Source of the DNA: DASTOB01 sp035720425
Lineage (GTDB): Bacteria; Chloroflexota; Limnocylindria; Limnocylindrales; CSP1-4
Length of the DNA stretch: 5,928 nt
Assembly (NCBI GenBank): GCA_035720425.1
Contig: DASTOB010000183.1
Location: forward strand, 1 to 5,928
Direction: 5' to 3'
A program made the translations under genes and the position numbers. Shown here one piece after another: positions 1 through 5,729 of this stretch. Each line of letters begins with the position of its first letter. Within the stretch, counting starts at the first letter, position 1. Below the pieces are notes generated by a model, which had not been told where the DNA came from, did not search any database, and worked only from the letters and a program-made list of their open reading frames with translations.

Positions 1-1039
1 ACGGCGTCAGCACGGTGTCCGCATTCGACGCGGCGCGGTCGAGCGGGCCGCGTAGGCCGAACACGCCCAACCGTTCCACGATGCGTTCCCGGATCGGCGC
101 CGCGTGCTCGCCGATGCCTCCGGTGAAGACGAGCGCATCGAGCCGCCCGAGCGAGGTCGCGGCGGCCGCGACCGCCTCCGCGGCGCGGCGGACGAAGAGC
201 TCGACGGCGAGCCCGGCGGCGGCGTCGCCCGCGCTCTCCCGGTTCAGCAGCTCCCGCATGTCGGCAGTGCCGGCCAGCCCAAGCAGGCCCGAGCGGTGGT
301 CGAGGCCATCGGCCAGCTCGTCGACCGTCACGCCGGCCGCCAGCAGGCGGAGCAGGATGCCCGGGTCGACCGAGCCGGCTCGGGTTCCCATCACGAGTCC
401 CTCGAGCGGGGTCATGCCCATCGACGTCGCGACGGCTCGGCCGCCCGCGACCGCCGTCACCGAGCAGCCGGATCCGAGGTGGGCGACGACGAGGCCGAGG
501 TCGGCCGGATCGGCCTCCAGGAGCTCGCCCGCCCGGCGGATCGCCCACTCGACCGACAGCCCATGGAAGCCGAAGCGCCGGATCGCGTGCGGCTCCGTCC
601 AGTCGGCCGGCAGGGCGTAGCGCCGGGCGGCCTCGTCGAGGGTCGCGTGGACGGCCGTGTCGAACGCCGCGACGTGCGGCACGTCCGGTAGCGCCGTGCG
701 CGCGGACCGGATCGCCTCGACCGCGACCGGGTTGTGGAGCGGGGCGAGGGTGGCGAGATCGTCGAGCGTGGCGAGCGCCTCGTCGTCGACGAGCATCGGT
801 GCCGTGAACCGCTCGCCGCCGTGGACGACCCGGTGGCCGACCGCCTCGATCGACCCGATCGGCACCCCCTCGACGACGAGCGTCTCGAGCAGACGCGCCA
901 GCGCGTCGGCCCGCCCGGCGGCCCGGCTCGCGTCGGCCCCCCAGTCGAGCGTCATCGCGAAGACCGGCTCGCGCCGCGGGTGATCGACCACGCTCGCCTT
1001 GAGCGTGCTCGACCCGGCGTTGAGGACGAGGACCCGCAT
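1..1039 (-). CDS. ackA: Acetate kinase (acetate/propionate kinase family), C-terminus cut off by the window edge
   Basis: This cytoplasmic enzyme interconverts acetyl-phosphate + ADP and acetate + ATP. I translated 346 residues; the stop codon lies beyond the left edge. Visible motifs are the phosphate-binding NAGSSTLK (7-14), GHRVVHGG (68-75), AFDTAVH (125-131), RRFGFHG (154-160), MGTRAGSVDP (217-226) and GGIGE (307-311). Compared with Methanosarcina thermophila acetate kinase numbering, residues match at a constant offset of 21: R70 (R91), V72 (V93), L101 (L122), H102 (H123), D127 (D148), F158 (F179), H159 (H180), P211 (P232), R220 (R241). The acetate pocket is therefore intact. S190 replaces the usual Asn211 of HLGNG. 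The catalytic Glu384 equivalent would be near residue 363, outside the window. The ATG start is set by the motif at residue 7; it has only a weak G-rich ribosome-binding site. The gene lies 32 bases after the phosphoketolase stop, so co-transcription is very likely. Propionate kinase activity is the main alternative. Confidence 0.94.
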   Translation of the reverse strand, partial: MRVLVLNAGSSTLKASVVDHPRREPVFAMTLDWGADASRAAGRADALARLLETLVVEGVPIGSIEAVGHRVVHGGERFTAPMLVDDEALATLDDLATLAPLHNPVAVEAIRSARTALPDVPHVAAFDTAVHATLDEAARRYALPADWTEPHAIRRFGFHGLSVEWAIRRAGELLEADPADLGLVVAHLGSGCSVTAVAGGRAVATSMGMTPLEGLVMGTRAGSVDPGILLRLLAAGVTVDELADGLDHRSGLLGLAGTADMRELLNRESAGDAAAGLAVELFVRRAAEAVAAAATSLGRLDALVFTGGIGEHAAPIRERIVERLGVFGLRGPLDRAASNADTVLTP

Positions 1040-1071
1040 CGGCCGCCCGGTTCCCGTCCCCGGCCGCGCGG

Positions 1072-3483
1072 TCAGGCGGGGCTCTGGGCGACCGCCCCGG
1101 CGGCGGGATCCGGCCAGCGCCAGCCAGTGATGTCGGGCGGGTCCTCGCCGTGCTCACGGATGAAGGCGGCGTGCTCCTCGAGGCGGAGCAGGTAGCGGTC
1201 GATCGCCCGCGCGCCGTCGCGCGTCTCGGCTCGCCCCGCGCGGCGGATCGCCTCGGTCGCGAGCTGGAAGCGCGACGTGCCGTTGCGCACGAGCATGTCG
1301 AACGGCGTCGTCGTGATGCCCTCCTCGGAGTAGCCGCGGACATGGAAGCGGAGCGGGTTCGGCCGGGCGCTCACGAGCTGGTGGATCGCCGACGGGTAGC
1401 CGTGGAACGAGAACACGACCGGGCGGTCCGTCGTGAAGAGAGCGTTGAACGGCTCGGGTTCGAGGGCGTGCGGATGGGAGCGCCGCGAGTCGAGGCGGAG
1501 GAGGTCCATGACGTTGACCATCCGGACCCGCAGCTCCGGCACGTCGGTCCGGAGGAGGTCGATCGCCGCGAGCGTCTCCATCGTCGGGACCATGCCGGCC
1601 GAAGCCATCACGACGTCGGGGTCGATTCCGTCGTCGGTCGACGCCCAGCGCCAGATCGACACGCCGGCGCTCGCGTGGGCCTTGGCCTCGTCGATCGTCA
1701 GCCACTGCGGGAGCGGCTGCTTCGTGGCGATGACGAGGTTGATGTAACCCGTGCTGCGCAGGCAGCGGGCGATCGTCTCGACGAGGGTGTTCGCATCGCA
1801 CGGCAGGGTGATCCGCAGGACGGAGCCCTTCTTCGTGAGCAGGCTGTTGATGAAGCCGGGGTTCTGGTGGCTGTAGCCGTTGTGGTCCTGGCGCCAGGCG
1901 TCGGACGTGAGCAGGAGGTTGAGCGAGGCGAGCGGCGGCCGCCACGGCACCTCCTTCGAGACCTTCAGCCATTTCGCGTACTGGGCGATCATCGAGTCGA
2001 CGATGGCGATGAACGCCTCGTAGCACGGGAACAGGCCGTGCCGGCCGGTCTTGAGGTAGCCCTCGAGGAAGCCCTCGCACAGGTGTTCGGCGAGGACCTC
2101 GACGACGCGCCCGTCCGGCGTGAAGCGCGAATCCGCCTCGTCCGACCAGGTGTGGGCGCGACCCGTCACGGCGAGCACGGCGCCGAGCTTGTTCGATTCG
2201 AGTTCGTCCGGGCAGAAGATCCGGAAGTTGCGGTCCGCCTCGCTCCGGCGCATCACCTCGGCGAGGTAGTGGCCCACCTGCTCGAGGGCGCCGGCGTCCG
2301 ATCCGCCGGGCCGGGCGACCGGGAGATCCGCGATGGCCGCGTCCGGCAGGTCGAGCGGGACGCGCCGCAGGCCGCCGATCGCCGCCGTGCCCATGCCGAG
2401 GCGCCGGTCACCCTGCGGCGGGAAGGCGAGGATGTCCGCGGCCGGCCGGCCGTCCGCGTCGAACAGCTCGTCCGGGCGGTACGAGCGGAGCCACGCCTCG
2501 ACGATCCCGAGGTGGGCCGGGTTGGTCCGCAGATCACCGGCGGGGACCTGGTGCGAGCGGAACGAGCCCTCGACCCGTTTGCCGTCGACCTCCTTCGGCC
2601 CGGTCCAGCCCTTCGGCGTGCGGAGCACGATCATCGGCCAGCGCGGCCGAAGGATTCGCTTGCCGCCGCGGGCGCGCGCCTGGAGGTCCGCGATCCGGTC
2701 CGCGGCGCGGTCGAGCGCGGCGGCCATCTGCTCGTCGACCCCGTCGTCGTCGCCTGACACGACGATCGGGTCCCAGCCGAAGCCGGTGTGGAGGGTGATG
2801 AGCTCCTCGTCGGTCATCGTGCCGGAGATCGTTGCGCTCGAAATCTTGTAGCCGTTCACGTCGAGGATCGGCAGGACCGCCCCGCCGGTGGCCGGGTCGA
2901 GAAAGCGGTTGCCGTTCCACGATCCCGCGGTGGGCCCCGCCTCCGCCTCGCCGTCGCCGACGATGCAGGCGACGAACAGATCCGGGTTGTCCATCGCCGC
3001 GCCGAACGCGGTCGCGAGCGCGTACCCGAGCTCACCGCCCTCGTGGATCGTGCCCGGCGTTCCCGGCGTGAGATGGCTCGGGAAGCCGGCCGGCCACGAG
3101 AACGCGCGGACGAAGCGCTCGACGCCGTCGATGTCGCGGGTCATGTCCGGGTAGAACGCCTCGAGGGACCCGTCGAGGAAGTGGTTGGCGAGGTTCGCGG
3201 CGGCACCGTGGCCCGGGCCGGTCACGAGCAGGACCTCGAGGTCGCGCGCCCGGACGAGTCGGTCGAGATGGGCGTACACGAGGTTGATCGCCGGCGCCGC
3301 GCCCCAGTGTCCGAGCAGACGGGGCTTGACATGCTCCGCACGAAGGGGCTCGCGGAGGAGCGCGTTCGACTGGAGGTAGACCTGGGCGGCGGCGAGGTAG
3401 TTCGCGGCCCGGCGGTAGCGGCGGAGCGCGGCGAGGTCGGTTGCCGGCGCGGCGGCGGTGTCCGGGGTCTTGGTCGTGGTCAT
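1072..3483 (-). CDS. xfp: Xylulose-5-phosphate/fructose-6-phosphate phosphoketolase
   Basis: This thiamine-diphosphate enzyme cleaves xylulose-5-P (to glyceraldehyde-3-P) or fructose-6-P (to erythrose-4-P) with phosphate, releasing acetyl-phosphate. Its 803 residues match the family length (about 790-825). Both family signatures are present: EGGELGY (148-154), and a segment from G161 to GDGE (176-179). Residues aligned with the Bifidobacterium longum active site are all conserved: H59, H92, H137, G150, D177, N210, H311, S430, E466 (AEH), Y488, Q532, N535, H539 and K588. Domain order is the N-terminal TPP domain (about 10-370), the middle domain (about 375-560) and the C-terminal domain (about 580-790). 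I chose the ATG at 3483 because it lies 8 bases after a perfect AGGAGG. The ATG at 3487-3489 is only 2 bases from it, and an in-frame extension to 3609 has no family similarity. D208 replaces the usual His two residues before the metal-binding Asn. The acetate kinase gene follows directly. Substrate preference cannot be read from the sequence. Confidence 0.97.
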   Translation of the reverse strand: MTTTKTPDTAAAPATDLAALRRYRRAANYLAAAQVYLQSNALLREPLRAEHVKPRLLGHWGAAPAINLVYAHLDRLVRARDLEVLLVTGPGHGAAANLANHFLDGSLEAFYPDMTRDIDGVERFVRAFSWPAGFPSHLTPGTPGTIHEGGELGYALATAFGAAMDNPDLFVACIVGDGEAEAGPTAGSWNGNRFLDPATGGAVLPILDVNGYKISSATISGTMTDEELITLHTGFGWDPIVVSGDDDGVDEQMAAALDRAADRIADLQARARGGKRILRPRWPMIVLRTPKGWTGPKEVDGKRVEGSFRSHQVPAGDLRTNPAHLGIVEAWLRSYRPDELFDADGRPAADILAFPPQGDRRLGMGTAAIGGLRRVPLDLPDAAIADLPVARPGGSDAGALEQVGHYLAEVMRRSEADRNFRIFCPDELESNKLGAVLAVTGRAHTWSDEADSRFTPDGRVVEVLAEHLCEGFLEGYLKTGRHGLFPCYEAFIAIVDSMIAQYAKWLKVSKEVPWRPPLASLNLLLTSDAWRQDHNGYSHQNPGFINSLLTKKGSVLRITLPCDANTLVETIARCLRSTGYINLVIATKQPLPQWLTIDEAKAHASAGVSIWRWASTDDGIDPDVVMASAGMVPTMETLAAIDLLRTDVPELRVRMVNVMDLLRLDSRRSHPHALEPEPFNALFTTDRPVVFSFHGYPSAIHQLVSARPNPLRFHVRGYSEEGITTTPFDMLVRNGTSRFQLATEAIRRAGRAETRDGARAIDRYLLRLEEHAAFIREHGEDPPDITGWRWPDPAAGAVAQSPA

Positions 3484-3491
3484 CGTCATGG

Positions 3492-3497
3492 CCTCCT
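3492..3497 (-). promoter_or_regulatory. Ribosome-binding site of the phosphoketolase gene
   Basis: On the minus strand this is a perfect AGGAGG. It is followed by CC-ATG-ACG-ATG, so two in-frame ATGs are available. The first (3487-3489) has a 2-base spacer, too short for good initiation. The second (3481-3483) has an 8-base spacer, close to optimal. This decides the start at 3483. Initiation at the first ATG would add only Met-Thr. Confidence 0.85.
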
Positions 3498-3633
3498 GGT
3501 TTCCGTGCCAAGCGTAGCGCGCCGCGGAACTCCGCCTGCGCCACTGGAATCCCTGCTTGCGCGCCGGGTTATGCACAGAAGGCTTGGCTGACGCCCTGAG
3601 CGCCGCCACCAGCCCGGTCGGTGCCGTCGAGGA

Positions 3634-3676
3634 GCCCGTTACCGAACGGTTGATGCAGACAAGGCATCGTTCGGGC
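3634..3676 (-). other. Bulged inverted repeat, candidate structured RNA leader
   Basis: Read on the minus strand, three nested perfect arms line up: GCC with GGC, CGAACG (3668-3673) with CGTTCG (3643-3648), and ATGC (3664-3667) with GCAT (3653-3656). They close a 7-base loop, CTTGTCT. All unpaired bases fall on the 3' side, as CAAC (3649-3652) and GTAAC plus one G (3637-3642). This gives 13 pairs in a 43-base element, about 150 bases upstream of the phosphoketolase start. The pairing is seen directly; any regulatory role is inference. I do not recognise a known riboswitch class. It could also be a chance fold in GC-rich DNA or a protein-binding dyad. Confidence 0.4.
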
Positions 3677-3687
3677 GCTATCCGCCC
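3673..3687 (-). other. Short hairpin competing with the bulged inverted repeat
   Basis: GGGCG (minus strand, 3683-3687) pairs with CGCCC (3673-3677) around the 5-base loop GATAG. Bases 3673-3676 are also the outer arm of the larger hairpin at 3634-3676, so the full versions of the two folds cannot form together. This is the geometry expected of an antiterminator or anti-sequestering switch, but with only 5 pairs it may be coincidental. Confidence 0.3.
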
Positions 3688-3748
3688 TTCGCCGGGGCCG
3701 TTAGCTGGCCTCGGGCCTCGTCAGGGGCCTCCGATACGCCTTCTCTGA

Positions 3749-3765
3749 CTGAGCGGACCGCTCAG
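3749..3765. promoter_or_regulatory. 8+8 palindrome (operator-like or terminator hairpin)
   Basis: CTGAGCGG-A-CCGCTCAG is a perfect inverted repeat with a single central base. It lies 37 bases past the stress-protein stop codon and about 265 bases before the phosphoketolase start. Such compact dyads are typical of operators for dimeric repressors such as the TetR family. As RNA it would fold to a 6-pair stem with a 5-base loop. There is no following U-run on the minus strand, so it is not a canonical intrinsic terminator. Which role applies cannot be decided from sequence alone. Confidence 0.45.
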
Positions 3766-3802
3766 CCGGGAACGGTCCCCGTGAAAGCCGGGTAACGCAG
3801 CC

Positions 3803-4744
3803 TCAGTGGCCGACGCCCACCGTCCACGGGTCGACCGGCGGCGCGGCGGCGGCCGGACGCTCCGCCGCCGGTTGCTCGGCGGCAGCCCGACGACCTCCGC
3901 CCGGACGGGCCGTCTGGCGAACGACGAGCACCGAGCACGGCGCGTGAAGGAGAACGTTCCGGGCGACGCTGCCGAGGATGAGCCGTGCCAGGCCGGTGTG
4001 CCCGCGCGTGCCGACGACGATGACGCCGATCCCATGGATGCGGGCGAACTCGACGATCTCGTGGGCGGCGTCGCCCTCGCGCATGGCCGGTCGGGCGTCG
4101 GCGCCGGCCGCGCCGAGCCGCTCGGCGGTCACGACACTCTGGGCGTCGGCCTGCCGGCGCGCGTCGTCGACCGAGTCGTGGTACGAGGCGATGACCTCGT
4201 CGTACAGGCCCGGCGTCATGCCGGTCGGCATCGGCAGGAGCGTCTCCGCGACGGACAGCACCGTGATCGGCAGGCCGCGCAGGATCGGCCAGCTCGTCGC
4301 CAGATCCGCCGCCGCACGCGCGCTCGGCGATCCGTCCTCGGCGACGAGGACGCTCGTGAACGGAGCGTCGCGGACGACGAGGACCGGGCACGGCGCGTGG
4401 TCGACGACCTCGGCCGACACGGACCCGAGGACCATCGACTGGATCGGGCCATGGCCGCGGCTGCCGACGACGACGAGCTCGGCGCCGAATGCCTCCGCCT
4501 CGTCGACGATGGCGCTCGCGGGGCGGCCGTCGAGCAGGATTCGGTCGACCCGCCGGCCCGGTCGCGCGATGTCGCGCTCCGCGGCGTCGAGGGCGGTGTC
4601 GAGCGTGTACCGCTCCTGGCCGTCGCCGTGGCGGATCGCCGCGACGATCCGGACCTGGGTGTCGCGCGGCCACGGCATGGTCGCGACGAGATCCCGGGCG
4701 CGATCGGCCGATCGCGACCCGTCGATGGCGAGCAGAACACGCAT
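3803..4744 (-). CDS. Universal stress protein with two tandem UspA domains
   Basis: This is a 313-residue cytoplasmic protein with two Usp folds, residues 1-126 and about 130-277. Each domain starts with a strand leading to an ATP-contacting Asp (LLAIDGS, D8; LVAEDGS, D137). Each ends with the ATP-binding motif G-2X-G-9X-G-S: G94/G97/G107-S108 and G245/G248/G258-S259. Each motif is followed by a matching APC(P/S)VLVVR strand. Both domains therefore look able to bind nucleotide, unlike tandem family members in which one domain has degenerated. Residues 280-304 are an Ala/Pro/Arg-rich, probably disordered tail beyond the usual length of about 290. The ATG is chosen because AGGAGG lies 8 bases upstream and the first Usp strand begins at residue 2; upstream in-frame sequence is Arg/Pro-rich and unconserved. 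Such proteins are commonly linked to starvation, redox or low-oxygen adaptation; the exact role here is unknown. The next gene downstream is the phosphoketolase, across a 319-base spacer. Confidence 0.95.
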   Translation of the reverse strand: MRVLLAIDGSRSADRARDLVATMPWPRDTQVRIVAAIRHGDGQERYTLDTALDAAERDIARPGRRVDRILLDGRPASAIVDEAEAFGAELVVVGSRGHGPIQSMVLGSVSAEVVDHAPCPVLVVRDAPFTSVLVAEDGSPSARAAADLATSWPILRGLPITVLSVAETLLPMPTGMTPGLYDEVIASYHDSVDDARRQADAQSVVTAERLGAAGADARPAMREGDAAHEIVEFARIHGIGVIVVGTRGHTGLARLILGSVARNVLLHAPCSVLVVRQTARPGGGRRAAAEQPAAERPAAAAPPVDPWTVGVGH

Positions 4745-4752
4745 GGCGAGAG

Positions 4753-4758
4753 CCTCCT
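4753..4758 (-). promoter_or_regulatory. Ribosome-binding site of the universal stress protein gene
   Basis: A perfect AGGAGG on the minus strand sits 8 bases before the ATG at 4744. This strong site fixes the start. It also argues against the longer in-frame readings that begin up to 234 bases further upstream. Confidence 0.85.
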
Positions 4759-4765
4759 GACAGGG

Positions 4766-4781
4766 CCGATCATGGGATCGG
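4766..4781. promoter_or_regulatory. Inverted repeat just upstream of the stress-protein ribosome-binding site
   Basis: CCGATC-ATGG-GATCGG is a perfect 6+6 inverted repeat with a 4-base centre. It ends 7 bases before the AGGAGG site. It could be an operator overlapping the promoter region or a small 5'-leader hairpin. Six-base arms in GC-rich DNA can arise by chance, so the call is tentative. Confidence 0.3.
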
Positions 4782-4819
4782 AACGGCTCGCCGGGAACGG
4801 GCCGAACGTCCCGATCGGC

Positions 4820-4880
4820 GGTCCGGGCGGCCCGGTCCGGCCGGCTCCGTCGGGTGTCGGGTCGGTCGGGTCCGGGCGGG
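4820..4880 (-). terminator. Possible transcription-end region after the ECF ATPase
   Basis: Directly after the ATPase stop, the minus-strand RNA from 4880 to 4846 is C-rich, relatively G-poor and lacks U entirely (19 C, 9 G, 7 A). It carries repeated CCCGAC units (on the plus strand GTCGGG at 4849, 4856, 4865 and 4884). This resembles a Rho-utilisation stretch. It is followed by a hairpin-capable sequence at 4820-4838 (GG-T-CCGGGC-G-GCCCGG-T-CC). There is no U-tract, so no canonical intrinsic terminator is present. The proposal is an inference from base composition. Confidence 0.25.
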
Positions 4881-5729
4881 TCAGTCGGGGTGGGCCGGCC
4901 GAACGGCGGGAGCCGGCAGGCCGCCCGACCGGAGGGCGTCGACGAGCGCCGTCTCGGTCGCCGTCGGCCCGAGGCCAAGTGCGTGTCCGAGCCGCGCGAC
5001 GAGCGGCGGTTCGAGGTACGTCGAGGCGAGCGTCTCCCAGTTCGGCGCGGCGAAAACGTCGGCCGGTGACCCGTCGAGCACGATCCGGCCGGCGCGCATC
5101 ACCACGACCCGCTCGAACGTCTCGGCCACGAAGCGCAGGTCGTGGCTGATCGCAACGACCGTCCGGCCGGCTCCGGCGAGGTCCGCCACGATCGCCTGGA
5201 CCCGGGCCACCCCGCCGGCGTCCTGCCCGGTGGTCGGCTCGTCGAGGATGACGATCGGCGTGTTCATGGCGAGGATCGAGGCGAGCGCGAGGAGCTTGCG
5301 CCGCGAGAAGCCGAGGTCGTACGGGTTCGCCGACGCCGCGCCGTCGAGGCCGACGGCAACGAGCGCCGCCGCGACCGCCGCGTCGAGGTCCGGCCCCCGC
5401 ACGCCGAGGTTGCGCGGTCCGAAGGCGACCTCCGCCCGGGCACTTCCCGCGAACAGCTGCCGGTCCGGGTTCTGGAAGACGAGGCCGACGGTCCGGGCGA
5501 GCTCGGCGACGTGCCGGCCGGCCGTGTCCGAGCCGTCGAGCAGGACGCGCCCACGGGTCGGCCGGAGCAGGCCGTTGACGTGACGGACGAGCGTGGACTT
5601 GCCGCTGCCGTTCTGGCCGACGATCGCGACCCGCTCGCCGGGCAGGATCGCCAGGTCGACGCCGGCCAGCGCCTCGGTGCCGTCCGGGTACGTGAACGCG
5701 ACCCCGTCGAGATCGATCCGAACGCTCAC
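4881..5729 (-). CDS. Energy-coupling factor (ECF) transporter ATPase, second of an adjacent pair
   Basis: This 282-residue ABC ATPase would power an ECF importer for a vitamin or metal ion, working at the inner face of the membrane with a partner ATPase, EcfT and a substrate-binding S subunit. Visible motifs are the family-typical opening (VAFTYPDGTEALAGVDL), Walker A GQNGSGKST (38-46), the Q-loop region VFQNPDRQLF (84-93), typical of ECF/CbiO ATPases, Walker B IVILDEP (159-165), D-loop TTGQD (166-170), switch H196 in ISHD, and a C-terminal extension (about 220-282). The ABC signature is strongly altered: LGFSRRK at 139-145 replaces LSGGQ. The GTG start overlaps the upstream TGA as GTGA, indicating translational coupling. 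It sits three residues before the first strand, as expected. No EcfT gene follows downstream. The substrate is unknown; cobalt, nickel, biotin and other B vitamins are all possible. Confidence 0.9.
   Translation of the reverse strand: MSVRIDLDGVAFTYPDGTEALAGVDLAILPGERVAIVGQNGSGKSTLVRHVNGLLRPTRGRVLLDGSDTAGRHVAELARTVGLVFQNPDRQLFAGSARAEVAFGPRNLGVRGPDLDAAVAAALVAVGLDGAASANPYDLGFSRRKLLALASILAMNTPIVILDEPTTGQDAGGVARVQAIVADLAGAGRTVVAISHDLRFVAETFERVVVMRAGRIVLDGSPADVFAAPNWETLASTYLEPPLVARLGHALGLGPTATETALVDALRSGGLPAPAVRPAHPD

Larger units (their letters stand above)
3484..3802 (-). other. 319-base non-coding region between stress protein and phosphoketolase (leader/promoter region)
   Basis: No reading frame here resembles a protein, on either strand. 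The stretch is less GC-rich than the genes around it. From 5' to 3' on the minus strand it holds an 8+8 palindrome (3749-3765), a short hairpin (3673-3687) that competes with a larger bulged hairpin (3634-3676), a 7-base long-range inverted repeat (GCTTGGC/GCCAAGC, 3582-3588 with 3507-3513), a small dyad GCGGA-AC-TCCGC (3524-3535), and the AGGAGG site. I found no convincing -35/-10 pair. A weak CTGACG...TAACGG pair around 3708-3734 is spaced too closely. The phosphoketolase promoter most likely lies here, because the gene has a long leader and a separate ribosome-binding site, but I cannot place it. Confidence 0.6.

Noticed and set aside
15..691. Plus-strand frames opposite the acetate kinase
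   Set aside because: The minus strand encodes the conserved acetate kinase here, open to the window edge; the plus-strand translations show no domain.
1150..2757. Long open frame (535 codons) on the plus strand, antisense to the phosphoketolase gene
   Set aside because: Its translation is Arg/Asp/Val/Glu-rich with no family pattern, and it exists because the opposite strand is a GC-rich real gene. The minus-strand phosphoketolase has a complete active site.
3484..3609. In-frame N-terminal extension of the phosphoketolase
   Set aside because: The frame happens to lack stops, but the extension has no family similarity. The start at 3483 has a correctly spaced AGGAGG and gives the normal length.
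3634..3687. Integron attC-like site
   Set aside because: The bulged hairpin recalls attC geometry, but there are no RYYYAAC/GTTRRRY core boxes at its ends and no integrase or cassette nearby.
3557..3748. 63-codon plus-strand open frame in the intergenic region
   Set aside because: No ribosome-binding site, no recognisable domain, and it overlaps the structured leader; not supported as a gene.
3766..3782. DosR-type hypoxia box near GGGAC...TCCC words around the stress protein
   Set aside because: The half-sites are not spaced as in the GGGAC-4N-GTCCC core and one arm is imperfect, so there is no real match despite the fitting gene context.
3806..5149. Long plus-strand open frame (447 codons) across the stress protein and ATPase genes
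   Set aside because: It spans two well-supported minus-strand genes and their spacer, is Arg/Gly-rich, and has no recognisable domain. It is a shadow of high GC.
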